In this document: piece after piece, positions 9,295 through 19,357 of the stretch
Numbering within the stretch: the first letter of the stretch is position 1
Layout: every line of letters starts with the position of its first letter
DNA from: Mesorhizobium liriopis
GTDB taxonomy: Bacteria; Pseudomonadota; Alphaproteobacteria; Rhizobiales; Rhizobiaceae
Length of the DNA: 64,000 nucleotides
Direction of reading: 5' to 3'
NCBI RefSeq assembly: GCF_024053505.1
Contig: NZ_JAMXQS010000005.1
Location: 371,655-435,654, forward strand
Position numbers and translations under genes: made by a program
Notes under the pieces: generated by a model
Told to the model about the DNA's origin: nothing
The model's database searches: none
What the model saw: only the letters and a program-made list of their open reading frames with translations

Positions 9295-9593
9295 TAGCTC
9301 GCGTCCATGCAGCCGGACAGCATTAGTCCGATGATGTCGTCGCGTTCGTGAAAACATGCTCCCTTCATGTTTCGGTCTTCCGCAAACCAAGTCTGTACGC
9401 CTGAGGGTCGGCTGGAGCGGACCGAGCAATCAATTTTCATTGTTTTCATTGATCATGTTCCCCATCTGTCGCTGCACCTGACTTGTCATGTGGGATTGCA
9501 GCCGTCATGAGTCAGCTGAAATTCTTCCGCAGTTGCGTCAACGGCTGATGCCAGGCGTGGTGCCCGCCCATCCTTTCCCCGAGAGGACAGTTC

Positions 9594-11819
9594 TTGACCG
9601 CTCAGATTTCGGACGCGACCGAGGCCACGCCTGACATGCAGGTGGCGCTCAATGCCTGCGATCGCGAGCCGATCCACGTTCCCGGATCGATCCAGCCGCA
9701 TGGCCTGTTGCTCGTCGCGGATGCGTCTTCGTTGGAAGTCGTGGCGGGCGCCGGTGACATCGAGACGCGACTGACCCCCGACTGGCTCGGCCGTTCGCTG
9801 CCCGATCTGGTCGGCGCGGATGTGACGGCGGCGCTCGCGGCTACCGATCTCGGGCCCGGCGGCGGGCTGTCGCTCGGTGCTACAAACGGGCTTTCCGAAC
9901 GGCTTGACGTGACGCTGCATCGCTCGGGCACCTATCTCGTGGCAGAACTTGAGCCCGCAACGGAGAAACCCATCTCGGCCGCCGCCATGCTGGCACGCCT
10001 CGACGTGTGGAACGGCTTCTTCGAGCGCTCCACCGATCTGCAGAACTTGTGCGAGCGCGCAGCCACCGCGTTCCGCGACCTGACTGGCTTCGCGCGCGTC
10101 ATGATCTATCGCTTTCTCGATGATGGCGCAGGCGAGGTCGTCGCCGAAGACCGAGCCGAGGGCCAGTCCGCCTTTCTCAATCACCATTTTCCGGCATCCG
10201 ATATTCCGCGACAGGCCCGCGCGCTTTATGTGCGCAACCGCATCCGCGTGATCCCGGACGTTTCCTACCTGCCTCAACCGATCCGGCCCGGCGAAGGCTT
10301 CGCCACGATCGATCTGAGCGATGTGGGCTTGCGTTCGGTTTCGCCGATCCATGTGCAGTATCTCAAGAACATGGAAGTGAACGCCTCGGCATCCGTTTCC
10401 ATCGTCAAGGACGGCGTGCTCTGGGGGCTCGTCGCCTGCCACCACGACCAGTCCCGCTTCATTCCCTTCGAAACGCGCGCGGCGGCCCAGGCGCTGGCGG
10501 CCAGCCTGTCGCGCCAGATCAAGGCGCGTGAGGATGCGGAGATCTATCGTGAGCGCCTGCGCCTGCGCACCGGCCAGGACCAGATCCTGTCCGAACTCGA
10601 CGCCGATACGACCTTCGACGCGCTGTTTCACTCCACCGGCGAGGACATGCGCCGCCTGTTCGGGGCAGACGGCTTCGCGCTGGTACGCGGCCCTGATATC
10701 CGCCAGACAGAGCGGACACCGTCTGCCACCGATATCCGCCGCATCGTCCGCTGGCTGACGGACCGCGGCATGGCGGAGACTTTTTCCACCTATCGCCTGC
10801 CGACCGATTTCGCGCTGGCCGAGACATTCGCCGACCGCGCGAGCGGCCTGCTTGCCCTGCGCATTTCAGGCGATGAGCCGGAGTTCTATCTCTGGTTCCG
10901 CGCGGAAAAGATCGCCGTGATCAACTGGGCCGGCAATCCGCACAAGGCGGTGGCGCATGACCGCAACGCGATCCTGACTCCGCGCACCTCCTTCGAAAAC
11001 TGGAGCGAAACCGTCCGTGGTCAGTCGCGTCCCTGGACGCTGGTCGAGATCGAAGCGGCGAACCGGCTGCGCCGCGCGCTTCTCGACCTGCGTCAGAACC
11101 GCCAGCTGCGCGTGCTCAACCGCCGTTTGACGACGCTCGTCGCCGAAAAGGAAGCGCTGCTGGGCGAGAAGGACTACCTCATCAAGGAAGTGAACCACCG
11201 CGTTCAAAACAGCCTGCAGCTGGTTTCGGCCTTTCTCGGCTTGCAAGGCCGCCAGGCCAACGATCCGGTGGTGTCGAACCATCTCAAGGAGGCTCAGCGG
11301 CGCTTGTCCGCCGTGGCGCTCGTTCACCGCCGCCTTTACCGCAACGACAGCGTCGGCGCGGTGGATTTGAGCCGCTATCTTGAAGAACTCGTGGAGGACA
11401 TGAAAAGCACCATGGGCGAGGAGTGGGCCGCTCAGATGCGGCTCGACATCTCGCCCGTGCTGGTTTCGGCGGACCGCGCGGTGACGGTGGGCCTGATCCT
11501 GACGGAACTCGTGATCAATGCCTCGAAATATGCCTATGACGGTGCGGCCGGGCCGATCGCGATCTCACTCGACCAGTACCGCAACCAGTTCCGCTTGGTG
11601 GTGGCCGATCAGGGCAAGGGCTCGACACGACTCGAAAAGATGGAACTGGATGAAAGCCGAAGCGCGGGCCGCGGCTTCGGCACGCAGATGATCCGTGCCA
11701 TGGTCGACCGCCTGTCGGGGACGATCGATTACGGCAGCAATGATCCAGGCATGCGCGTCGTCGTCATGGCGCCGACCGAAAGCGCCGACGGACTGAGCGC
11801 TGCGGATAACGAGGTTTGA
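9594..11819 (+). CDS. bphP: Bacteriophytochrome histidine kinase (HWE/HisKA_2 type)
   Basis: The 741-residue protein has the phytochrome photosensory core. The PAS domain carries Cys22 in NACDREPIHVPGSIQPHG, the expected biliverdin attachment site. The GAF domain has FPASDIP at 200-206 (key Asp near 203), SPIHVQYLKNM and ACHHDQSRFIPF. A PHY domain runs to about 510. The output is a HisKA_2/HWE kinase with phospho-accepting His near 535 (KEVNHRVQNSLQLV), followed by an HATPase domain with ELVINASKYAY. It would sense red/far-red light in the cytoplasm. TTG at 9594 is the start because GAGAGGACAG lies just upstream and the next ATG would remove part of the N-terminal arm. It converges on the heme oxygenase gene, with 8 bases between the stops. 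Confidence 0.93.
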   Translation: MTAQISDATEATPDMQVALNACDREPIHVPGSIQPHGLLLVADASSLEVVAGAGDIETRLTPDWLGRSLPDLVGADVTAALAATDLGPGGGLSLGATNGLSERLDVTLHRSGTYLVAELEPATEKPISAAAMLARLDVWNGFFERSTDLQNLCERAATAFRDLTGFARVMIYRFLDDGAGEVVAEDRAEGQSAFLNHHFPASDIPRQARALYVRNRIRVIPDVSYLPQPIRPGEGFATIDLSDVGLRSVSPIHVQYLKNMEVNASASVSIVKDGVLWGLVACHHDQSRFIPFETRAAAQALAASLSRQIKAREDAEIYRERLRLRTGQDQILSELDADTTFDALFHSTGEDMRRLFGADGFALVRGPDIRQTERTPSATDIRRIVRWLTDRGMAETFSTYRLPTDFALAETFADRASGLLALRISGDEPEFYLWFRAEKIAVINWAGNPHKAVAHDRNAILTPRTSFENWSETVRGQSRPWTLVEIEAANRLRRALLDLRQNRQLRVLNRRLTTLVAEKEALLGEKDYLIKEVNHRVQNSLQLVSAFLGLQGRQANDPVVSNHLKEAQRRLSAVALVHRRLYRNDSVGAVDLSRYLEELVEDMKSTMGEEWAAQMRLDISPVLVSADRAVTVGLILTELVINASKYAYDGAAGPIAISLDQYRNQFRLVVADQGKGSTRLEKMELDESRSAGRGFGTQMIRAMVDRLSGTIDYGSNDPGMRVVVMAPTESADGLSAADNEV

Positions 11820-11827
11820 ACCGGTAG

Positions 11828-12379
11828 TCAGGCCGCCTTGGCGGCATGGCCGTAAAGCGTGAAAGCGCGCGAAGCGCCGTCCACCGCTTGATCCAGCCAT
11901 TCGGGACCGTTCGCCTGCGCGCGCTGGTCGAGATGCGAGAGAAACGCGCGCCATTCGCCTTTTTCGTGGGTGGCGGCAAGGAATGCCGAGGGCAGGCCTT
12001 CGCCGACCTGACGCGACAAGAGCTTGCCGCCCAGCCGCGAGCCCTCCAAAACGTAAAGAAGGCCGTGCAGGGCCGCCTCGCCCGTGATCGGTTCGATCGC
12101 AAGCGGCTCGGGACGCGTGTCACCAAGCGATGCGAGATCGGCGTCGAGCGCCTCCTTTCGCGAGCGCCAGACAGGCAGGCCGGACTCGGATTCGAGCATG
12201 GCTTCGAGCGCAAAGAGAACGCGCGCATGCGCTTGAAGAAAGGCGCGGTAGCTGTCGCGATCGGCCAAGTCGAAGCGGGCGAAAGCGCCGTCAATAGCCT
12301 CATGCGCAGCAGCCGTGCGGGTGCGCAACGCCATGTGGGCTGAAGGGGAAAGATTGGTTTCGCGCGCGATATCGTTCAT
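11828..12379 (-). CDS. bphO: Heme oxygenase-like biliverdin synthase
   Basis: From ATG 12379 the product is 183 residues, the usual size of bacterial biliverdin-forming heme oxygenases. It carries LRTRTAAAHEAID, with the likely proximal heme-ligand His, and LYVLEGSRLGGKLLSR, the distal-helix glycine-rich segment. It opens heme to biliverdin IX-alpha, the chromophore of the convergent bacteriophytochrome, and bphO beside bphP is a known arrangement. The frame is open upstream to 12619, but that extension lacks homology and would invade the divergent hybrid-kinase gene. The 270-base gap to that gene should hold two divergent promoters. Confidence 0.88.
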   Translation of the reverse strand: MNDIARETNLSPSAHMALRTRTAAAHEAIDGAFARFDLADRDSYRAFLQAHARVLFALEAMLESESGLPVWRSRKEALDADLASLGDTRPEPLAIEPITGEAALHGLLYVLEGSRLGGKLLSRQVGEGLPSAFLAATHEKGEWRAFLSHLDQRAQANGPEWLDQAVDGASRAFTLYGHAAKAA

Positions 12380-12649
12380 GGTGATCAGAGCGGTGCCAGC
12401 GTCCGCTGCGTCCGTCAAGCCTTCCTGTGGCGCCGCAGCCCACGCGAAGCTTACCTTTCCCGTTCTTGACAGAGGGTCGCGCCCCATTAAGTCTTGCCCG
12501 CACTCTGTGGCCATGCGGCCCGTTTCCTTCAGCACTGAGCCGCCTTTGACTTCACAGCGCCACCATCCTTGCCGCTTCTCATTTGCCCGGTTCCGGCCCG
12601 GTGCCTTCTGCTCGCTCATCTCTCTGTCGAGAGGTCTGATGTGGGACTC

Positions 12650-15600
12650 ATGCCGTTGAGCGAGACCATGCCAGCGAAGTCTCCGTCCTTTCTCGCCGAG
12701 GGCGGCGAGATGGGAGAACTGATCCGTCGGCTCGACTGGCGAAAGACGCCGCTCGGCGCGCCCGTTTCCTGGCCGGCCGAACTGCGCACACTGGTTCGGG
12801 TGATGCTGGCCGCGCGCCAGCCCATGTTCATCGCCTGGGGTCCGAGCCGCACGATGCTCTACAACGATGCCTATGCGCCGCTATGCGGTGCGCGGCACCC
12901 TTGGGCGCTCGGCAAGCCGTTCAATGCGGTCTGGGCCGACATCATCGACACGGTCGGACCGATCATGGAAGCAGCCTATGCGGGTGTTTCCACTTCGATG
13001 GACGACATCGCCTTCACCATGACCCGCAATGGGTATCCGGAAGAAACACACTTCTCGTTCGGCTACACGCCGGTGCACGACGATTTGTCGGGCGATGTGC
13101 TGGGCATGTTCTGCACATGTCTCGAAAATACGCAGGAGGTGATAGCCGGACGCGAACGCCGCAAGGATGCCGACCGCTTGCGCGAGATGTTCCGCCAGGC
13201 TCCAGGCGCGATGGCACTGTTACGCGGGCCGGATCATGTCTTCGAGATCGTCAACAAGGCCTATCGCGCCCTGATCGGCCATCGCGAAGTCGAAGGACGG
13301 CCGATCAGGCTCGCGCTGCCGGAGGTCGAAGACCAAGGCTTCGTCGATCTTCTCGATCGCGTTTTCCAGACGGGCGAGCCGTTCATCGGCCATGCTATGC
13401 CGGTGAAGCTGCAAAGGCAGCCCGACGGCCCAAGTGAAGAGCGCCTGCTCGATTTCGTTTATCAGCCGATCCGCGACGACTCCGACACGATCACCGGCAT
13501 CTTCGTGGAAGCGACGGATGTTTCCGACCGCGTTTCCGCCACGCGGGCCCTGTCCGACGCGAACGAACGCCTGCGCCTCGCCCTTTCCGCCGGTTCCGGC
13601 CTCGGCACGTGGGACTGGGATGTGCAGGCCGACCGCGTCACGGCGGATGAGCGTTTCGCAAACCTTTTCGGTGTCGATCCGAAGTTGGCGGCCGAAGGCG
13701 CACCGATCAAGGAATTCTTCGCCCGCATCCACCCCGAAGACCTGCCGCGCGTGCAAGGAGAAATCCAGCAGGCGCTTCGCACTGGCGAAGACTTCGCCAG
13801 CGAGTATCGCGTGCTTCGCGAAAACGGTGAACCGCTCTGGATTATCGCACAGGGCCGATGCGCGCGGGGAAATGACGGCACGCCGCTGCATTTTCCCGGC
13901 GTCGCCTTCGATATCACCGATCGTCGTGTCGCGGAAAACGCCACGCGCACCGCCAAGGAAGACCGCGACTTCATTTATGCGCTCGCCAACGAGCAGCGCA
14001 ATTCGGGTTCGCCGGAAAAGGTCATGGCCCTGACCGCCGAGCGGTTGGGGCGCTATCTCGGCATCACGCGCGTCGGATTCTACAGTGTGAGTGACAATCG
14101 TCATGTCCACTACCAGACCGGATGGAGCGATGGGACGCTGCCCGTTCCGGAGGGCTCCGTGACGCTCGCCTCCTTCGGCGAAGACTATCAGCGGACCCTG
14201 CGCGGCGGCCGCCCCTTCATCTTCGAGGGCGAAGAGCCCGTGCTTTCCAAAGGCATGGCGCGTGTGCGCTCACTGGGCACCCAGGCGGGCATGAACATTC
14301 CCCTGATTCGCGGAAAGCGCTGGGAAGCGGGCCTTTATGCAAGCCATGCCGTTCCGCGCCGCTGGTCGGAGCGCGAGCGCCTGCTTGTCGAGGAAGTCGC
14401 GCAACTTGCCTGGGATGCGGTGGAGCGCAGCCGGGCGGAAGCGGTCATGCGCCGTCGCGCCGCCCTTCTGGAGCTCAGCGACCGCCTGCGCGACCTCACC
14501 GATCCGGTCGACATCGCCTATGCGGGCGCGGAAACGCTCGGCACCACGCTGGGCGTCTCACGCGCGGGCTACGGCACGATCGATCCGGTCGCGGAAACGA
14601 TCACCGTGGAGCGCGATTGGAACGCGCCGGGCATCAAGACGATCGCCGGCACGCTGCATTTCCGGGATCACGGCTCCTATATCGACGATCTCAAGCGTGG
14701 CGACACCGCTCTGGTCACCGATTCCCGGACCGACCCGCGCACGGCGGATACCTCGGATGTTCTGGAAGCCATCAGCGCGCGCTCTTTCGTCAACATGCCG
14801 CTGACCGAGAACAACGAGTTCGTGGCGCTGCTCTATCTCAATCATGCCGAGCCGCGCCTTTACACGGAAGACGACCTTTCCTTCATGCGCGAAGTCGCGG
14901 AGCGAACGCGTGCGGCCGTCGAGAGGCGTCGCGTGGAAGGCGAGATCAAGGCACTCAATGCCCTGCTCGAGGAGCGGGTCGCCGAGCGCACCGCCGAGCG
15001 CAACCTGCTCGCCACCGTGCTCGAAACCACCGACGCATTCGTGCAGGTGGTCGATCCGAATTTCCGCTGGCTTGCCATCAACAAGGCGGCGGCGAACGAG
15101 TTCGAGCAGATTTATGGCGTCCGGCCGGAAGTGGGACAGTCCATTCTCGAAGCGCTCGCCCCATATCCCGACCATCAGGCAGCCATACGCGGCCCATGGC
15201 AACGCGCTATCAATGGCGAGGAATTCACACTCATCAGCGAGTTCGGCCATTCGGCCCATGCGCGCCGCTTCTATGAGCTGAAGTTCAATGCACTACGCGA
15301 CAAGGACGGCCAGCTGATCGCGGCTTACCAGTTCGCTTACGACGTGTCCGAGCGTCTGGCTGCCCAGGCGCGGCTCGCCAAGGCCGAAGACCAGGTCCGG
15401 CAGATGCAGAAGATGGAGGCGGTGGGCCAGCTCACCGGCGGCATCGCGCACGACTTCAACAACATGATGGCGGTCGTGATCGGCGGCTTGAACCTCTTGC
15501 AGCGCCGGCTGGCGCGCGGCGACACGGATGTCGGCCGCTTCATCGACGGCGCCATGGACGGGGCGGAGCGTGCCGCCTCGCTGACCCAGCGCCTGCTCGC

Positions 15601-16525
15601 CTTTTCGCGCCAGCAGCCGCTGACGCCTGAAGCCGTCGATCCGAACGCGATGCTGGAAGGCATGATCGAGCTCCTGTCGCGCACGCTCGGCGACAATATC
15701 CGCATCGAAACCGTGCTCGAACGCGACATCTGGCGCACGCGGGCCGATCCGAGCCAGCTCGAGAACGCCATTCTGAACCTTTGCGTGAATGCCCGCGATG
15801 CGATGGCGGATGGCGGCCAGCTGACGCTGCAGACCGCTAATGTTTCGCTGGAAGGCGATGCAGCCCAAGGGATCGAACCCGGCCCTTATGTGCGCATCGC
15901 GGTGACCGACACGGGCAGCGGCATGTCGGAAGACGTGATCGCCAAGGCCTTCGATCCGTTCTTCACCACCAAGGGCGTCGGCAAGGGCACGGGCCTTGGC
16001 CTGAGCCAGGTCTTCGGCTTCATCCGCCAGTCGGACGGGCAGGTTCGCATTCATTCGGAGCTGGGCTCGGGCACCACGGTCTCGATCTACCTGCCCCGCT
16101 TCCAGGGCGAGGCGGACAGCTTGCCACGCGCGCGCCAGACGCTTTCCACGGAAGGCGCGCGCTCGGGCGAGATCGTGATGGTGGTGGAGGACGAAGAGCG
16201 CGTGCGGGCCTTTTCCGTCGATGCTCTGCGCGAGCTCGGCTACAAAGTGGTCGAAACCGCGAATGCCACGGAAGCGCTTCGGCTCATCGAAAGCGGCGAG
16301 AAGATCGACCTCCTTTTCACCGACATCATGATGCCCGACATGAGCGGCCGCCAGCTGTCGGAACTCGCGCTGCGGGCACGGCCCTATCTCAGGGTGCTTT
16401 TCACCAGCGGCTATACGGGTTCGCAGGTGATGGGAGACCGTGCCTTCGACACGCGCGGCTTGCTGCCCAAGCCGTTCAGCCTGGAACAGTTGGCGTCCAA
16501 GGTGCGTGAGGCACTGGATGTTTGA
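12650..16525 (+). CDS. Hybrid sensor histidine kinase with PAS and GAF domains and a receiver
   Basis: The protein is about 1291 residues and has no predicted transmembrane segment. An N-terminal PAS-like domain (MLYNDAYAPLCGARHP) is followed by a second PAS (FEIVNKAYRALIGH), a PAS/PAC (RIHPEDLPRVQGE), two GAF-like domains, and another PAS ([19 protein letters not shown]). Then come HisKA with His near 934 (GGIAHDFNNMM), HATPase ([14 protein letters not shown]) and a C-terminal receiver with Asp near 1225 (LLFTDIMMPDMSG). A phosphorelay through a separate Hpt protein is the usual mode. The ATG at 12650 is preferred because GAGAGG lies upstream; 12668 is an alternative, and the open frame reaches back to 12569. 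It diverges from bphO, so a link to light signalling is possible but unproven. Confidence 0.88.
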   Translation: MPLSETMPAKSPSFLAEGGEMGELIRRLDWRKTPLGAPVSWPAELRTLVRVMLAARQPMFIAWGPSRTMLYNDAYAPLCGARHPWALGKPFNAVWADIIDTVGPIMEAAYAGVSTSMDDIAFTMTRNGYPEETHFSFGYTPVHDDLSGDVLGMFCTCLENTQEVIAGRERRKDADRLREMFRQAPGAMALLRGPDHVFEIVNKAYRALIGHREVEGRPIRLALPEVEDQGFVDLLDRVFQTGEPFIGHAMPVKLQRQPDGPSEERLLDFVYQPIRDDSDTITGIFVEATDVSDRVSATRALSDANERLRLALSAGSGLGTWDWDVQADRVTADERFANLFGVDPKLAAEGAPIKEFFARIHPEDLPRVQGEIQQALRTGEDFASEYRVLRENGEPLWIIAQGRCARGNDGTPLHFPGVAFDITDRRVAENATRTAKEDRDFIYALANEQRNSGSPEKVMALTAERLGRYLGITRVGFYSVSDNRHVHYQTGWSDGTLPVPEGSVTLASFGEDYQRTLRGGRPFIFEGEEPVLSKGMARVRSLGTQAGMNIPLIRGKRWEAGLYASHAVPRRWSERERLLVEEVAQLAWDAVERSRAEAVMRRRAALLELSDRLRDLTDPVDIAYAGAETLGTTLGVSRAGYGTIDPVAETITVERDWNAPGIKTIAGTLHFRDHGSYIDDLKRGDTALVTDSRTDPRTADTSDVLEAISARSFVNMPLTENNEFVALLYLNHAEPRLYTEDDLSFMREVAERTRAAVERRRVEGEIKALNALLEERVAERTAERNLLATVLETTDAFVQVVDPNFRWLAINKAAANEFEQIYGVRPEVGQSILEALAPYPDHQAAIRGPWQRAINGEEFTLISEFGHSAHARRFYELKFNALRDKDGQLIAAYQFAYDVSERLAAQARLAKAEDQVRQMQKMEAVGQLTGGIAHDFNNMMAVVIGGLNLLQRRLARGDTDVGRFIDGAMDGAERAASLTQRLLAFSRQQPLTPEAVDPNAMLEGMIELLSRTLGDNIRIETVLERDIWRTRADPSQLENAILNLCVNARDAMADGGQLTLQTANVSLEGDAAQGIEPGPYVRIAVTDTGSGMSEDVIAKAFDPFFTTKGVGKGTGLGLSQVFGFIRQSDGQVRIHSELGSGTTVSIYLPRFQGEADSLPRARQTLSTEGARSGEIVMVVEDEERVRAFSVDALRELGYKVVETANATEALRLIESGEKIDLLFTDIMMPDMSGRQLSELALRARPYLRVLFTSGYTGSQVMGDRAFDTRGLLPKPFSLEQLASKVREALDV

Positions 16526-16656
16526 GGTGCAGGCGGCCACGTCATCTCCACCTCTTGGACTTCTCCGCCAACTGGCCGCGCTTTAGGACCTTGGTCCGAA
16601 CACACCCTCGCCGCCCGTCGGTTGCGCTCGCCCTTCAACCGCTCTAGCAGCGAGGA

Positions 16657-18078
16657 ATGGCCCTCGCCCGTTCGTCGTTTCGCGAGCTTCCCGTCTCCTT
16701 CAAGGAGATGAGCCTTTCGGCGCGCTTTGCCTTGACGGGCAGCATCGTCATGCTTCTCGCCGCCATCCTCATCGGTGTGTGGGTGACAGGCATCATCGAG
16801 CGCAATGTGGTGTCGAGCACGGCGAGTGCGACCGCGCTTTACATGGACAGCTTCATCACGCCGCTCACACAGGAACTGGAAGCGTCCGACACGCTTTCGA
16901 TCGGCCCGGTGCGCGCCATCGAGGAATCGCTCGAAGGCAGTGCGCTCGGTGCGCGCGTGGTGTCGGTGAAGATCTGGAAACCCGACGGTCTGATCGCCTA
17001 TGCCGAGGACAAAACGCTGATTGGCCGCCGCTTTCCTCTTTTCGAAGAACTGGAAGGCGCGCTCAGCGGGCGCGTCGTCTACGAATTCGACAAGCTCGAC
17101 AATGAGGAGAGCGCGGCCGAGCGCACGAAGAACCTGCCGCTCCTGGAAATCTACTCCCCGATCCGAAAGGCCTGGACGGGCGAAGTGATCGCGGTGGTCG
17201 AGTTTTACGAGAACGGAACCGATCTCAAGCAGGCCTTGACGCGTGCACGGTGGCAGACGGGCGGCATCGTCGGCGGTGCGGCTGCCCTGATCGGGCTTGC
17301 TTTGTTCGGTATCGTGAGGCAGGCCAGCGGCACGATCGAGCAGCAGCGCGCGGCTCTCAAGGACCGGATCGCGGAAGCCGAGCGTTTCGCCGAACAGAAC
17401 CGTCTCCTGCGTCTGCGCGTCGAACGCGCCTCGGCGCGCGGCACGGAGCTCAACGAGCGCTACCTGCGCCGTATCAGCGCCGATCTCCACGATGGACCCG
17501 CGCAGCTGATCGGGCTGGCCGCATTGCGCCTCGACGGTCTCGCCAAAGGGCGTGATGAAAAAACCCGGCTCGAAGACCTGCGTCTGGTCAAGGGCGCGCT
17601 GGGCGAAGCCATCGGCGACATCCGCGATATCTGTTCCGGGCTGTCGCTCCCCGAAATCGGCGCGGCTTCGCTGGTTGCGGTGATCGAACAGGCCGTCGCA
17701 GCGCATGAGCGGCGCACAGGCACGCATGTTGCGCTGACGCTATCGCCGGATTTGCCTGACGATGCGAGCGAGGCACTCAAGATTTGTGTCTTCCGCTTCG
17801 TGCAGGAAAGCCTCAACAACGCCTACCGCCATGCTGGCGGCGACGGCCAGAGGATCATAGCGCATCGGGAAGGCGATGAATTGTTGCTCGTGACGGAGAA
17901 TGCGCCGGCAAACGATGCGGAGCGGGAAGGCCGACAGGGCGGGCTCGGCCTGTCGGGGCTGCGCGAGCGGGTGGAAAGTCTCGGGGGGCATTTCAGCTTT
18001 CACTCGGAAAAGGGCCAGCTCGCCCGAACCACGATGCGCATCGGACTGGAAACGGGAGGCAATGATGACCGAAACTGA
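16657..18078 (+). CDS. Membrane sensor histidine kinase, HisKA_3 (NarL/NarX type)
   Basis: The 473-residue protein has a first transmembrane segment at about 22-42 (GSIVMLLAAILIGVWVTGII), a periplasmic region to about 195, and a second segment (GGIVGGAAALIGLALFGIV). A coiled coil (QQRAALKDRIAEAERFAEQN) precedes a HisKA_3 domain with His near 278 in RISADLHDGPAQLIG. The short HATPase has ESLNNAYRHAGG and GLGLSGLRERV. This is the NarX/DegS-like class that pairs with LuxR-type regulators, and the regulator gene indeed overlaps its 3' end. The stimulus is unknown; the periplasmic part shows no recognised domain. Confidence 0.9.
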   Translation: MALARSSFRELPVSFKEMSLSARFALTGSIVMLLAAILIGVWVTGIIERNVVSSTASATALYMDSFITPLTQELEASDTLSIGPVRAIEESLEGSALGARVVSVKIWKPDGLIAYAEDKTLIGRRFPLFEELEGALSGRVVYEFDKLDNEESAAERTKNLPLLEIYSPIRKAWTGEVIAVVEFYENGTDLKQALTRARWQTGGIVGGAAALIGLALFGIVRQASGTIEQQRAALKDRIAEAERFAEQNRLLRLRVERASARGTELNERYLRRISADLHDGPAQLIGLAALRLDGLAKGRDEKTRLEDLRLVKGALGEAIGDIRDICSGLSLPEIGAASLVAVIEQAVAAHERRTGTHVALTLSPDLPDDASEALKICVFRFVQESLNNAYRHAGGDGQRIIAHREGDELLLVTENAPANDAEREGRQGGLGLSGLRERVESLGGHFSFHSEKGQLARTTMRIGLETGGNDDRN

Positions 18079-18727
18079 CACGAAAGCGACGCTGGTCGTC
18101 GTGGACGACCACCCGCTTTATCGCGCGGGCGTGGTGCGCACGCTGCTCGATGACGGGCGCTTCGACGTGGTGGGCGAAGGTGCGAGCGCGGACGATGCGG
18201 TGGCCCTCGTCGCACGCCACAGGCCCACGCTGGCGCTGCTCGACATTTCCATGCCCGGCAATGGCGTGGAGGCCGCGCGTCGCATTCGCGAAGCCGCGCC
18301 TGACACGCATGTGGCGATGCTGACCGTATCGGAAGCGGATGCCGATATCATGGGGGCCATTGAGGCCGGCGCGAAAGGCTATGTGCTCAAGGGTGTGGAT
18401 GCCGGAGAGCTGCTCGATGTGGTGGCGACGGTGGCCGAGGGGGACTCCTATGTCTCGCCTCGCCTTGCCGCGCGCTTGTTGCGCAGCATGAAGAGCGGCG
18501 GCCGGCCAGAAGCTCAAAAGGCTTCGCCGCTCGATTCACTCACCGAGCGGGAGACCGAAATCCTGCGCCTCGTCGCAGACGGGTTGAGCAACAAGGAAGT
18601 GGGCCGCAAGCTCACCTTGCAGGAGAAAACGGTCAAGCACTACATGACCAACGTGCTTCAGAAGCTGCATGTGCGCAACCGCACGGAAGCCGCCGTGCTC
18701 GCACGCGAAAGCTGGCGCAAGGACTAG
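18065..18727 (+). CDS. LuxR/NarL-family response regulator
   Basis: The 220-residue protein has an N-terminal receiver (VVVDDHPLYRAGV, phosphorylatable Asp near 60 in LALLDISMPGNG, VLKGV) and a C-terminal GerE/LuxR helix-turn-helix (LTERETEILRLVADGLSNKE, KTVKHYMTNVLQKL). GGGAGG lies just before tandem ATGs at 18062 and 18065; the second has the better spacing. The start overlaps the kinase stop by 14 bases, so the two are translationally coupled and form one two-component system. Its target genes are not evident. Confidence 0.93.
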   Translation: MTETDTKATLVVVDDHPLYRAGVVRTLLDDGRFDVVGEGASADDAVALVARHRPTLALLDISMPGNGVEAARRIREAAPDTHVAMLTVSEADADIMGAIEAGAKGYVLKGVDAGELLDVVATVAEGDSYVSPRLAARLLRSMKSGGRPEAQKASPLDSLTERETEILRLVADGLSNKEVGRKLTLQEKTVKHYMTNVLQKLHVRNRTEAAVLARESWRKD

Positions 18728-18739
18728 AGAGCCGAGCGC

Positions 18740-19357
18740 TCAGGGCAGCCCGGCTTCGAGCCGCGCACGGTCCGATCGGCGCGCGGGACGATCAATGACC
18801 ACGCGACGGCTCGAATCGCGCAACGTGTAGCGACTGTCGCGAACGGCCTCGCTCCAGCCATCTCCATAGCGCAACTCGACGGCATTGCCCGTGTGATCGG
18901 ACCAGATCACGTCGCTGCGGCGATCATCCCCCTTTCGGGCTTCACTGCCGTCGCGCCGGCCGCCGGAACGTTCTCCCCGATCGTCTTTGTTGCCGTGGCC
19001 GCTGTTTGCCGATCCGCCGCTATGGCCGTTGCCATCATCGCCGCCGCTGCCGCCATGACCGCTATTGCCGGAACCGCCACTGCTCGATCCGCCACCGCTG
19101 CCCGAGCCACTTCCGCTGGAACCGCCATCATGGCCACTGCCGCCACTGCTTCCGCTTCCACTTCCGCTGCCACCCGATCCGCCATGGCCTCCGCCGCTGC
19201 CACCATCCTTGGCGAAAGCTGGTTGAGGCATAAGGGTCAGGGTCATGCCGGCAGTTGCAGTGAACAAGAAGGACGCGCAAAAAAACGCTCGGCAGACGTT
19301 CTGCGGCAACCGCACGGGCGAAAGTTTTCGGGTCGGGGCCGTTCGAGGATCTGCCAT
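18740..19357 (-). CDS. Exported Gly/Ser-rich protein with C-terminal conserved tail
   Basis: The 205-residue protein starts with a positively charged end and a hydrophobic stretch (FFCASFLFTATAGMTLTLMP) ending in AFA-KDG, a likely Sec signal peptide. About 85 residues of Gly/Ser/His/Asp low complexity follow. The C-terminal domain (SDVIWSDHTGNAVELRYGDG, RVVIDRPARRSDRARL) is of a kind seen in other small alphaproteobacterial secreted proteins. No function is known to me. Its stop lies 12 bases from the stop of the convergent response regulator. Long open frames on the opposite strand are composition artefacts. Confidence 0.6.
   Translation of the reverse strand: MADPRTAPTRKLSPVRLPQNVCRAFFCASFLFTATAGMTLTLMPQPAFAKDGGSGGGHGGSGGSGSGSGSSGGSGHDGGSSGSGSGSGGGSSSGGSGNSGHGGSGGDDGNGHSGGSANSGHGNKDDRGERSGGRRDGSEARKGDDRRSDVIWSDHTGNAVELRYGDGWSEAVRDSRYTLRDSSRRVVIDRPARRSDRARLEAGLP

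Noticed and set aside
11828..12619. Long version of the heme oxygenase starting at 12619
   Set aside because: The first 80 residues have no family match and would overlap the promoter and start of the divergent kinase.
16411..17727. Long minus-strand frame opposite the sensor kinase (and similar ones opposite the hybrid kinases and aroA)
   Set aside because: These frames arise from high GC in the third codon position of the real genes on the other strand.
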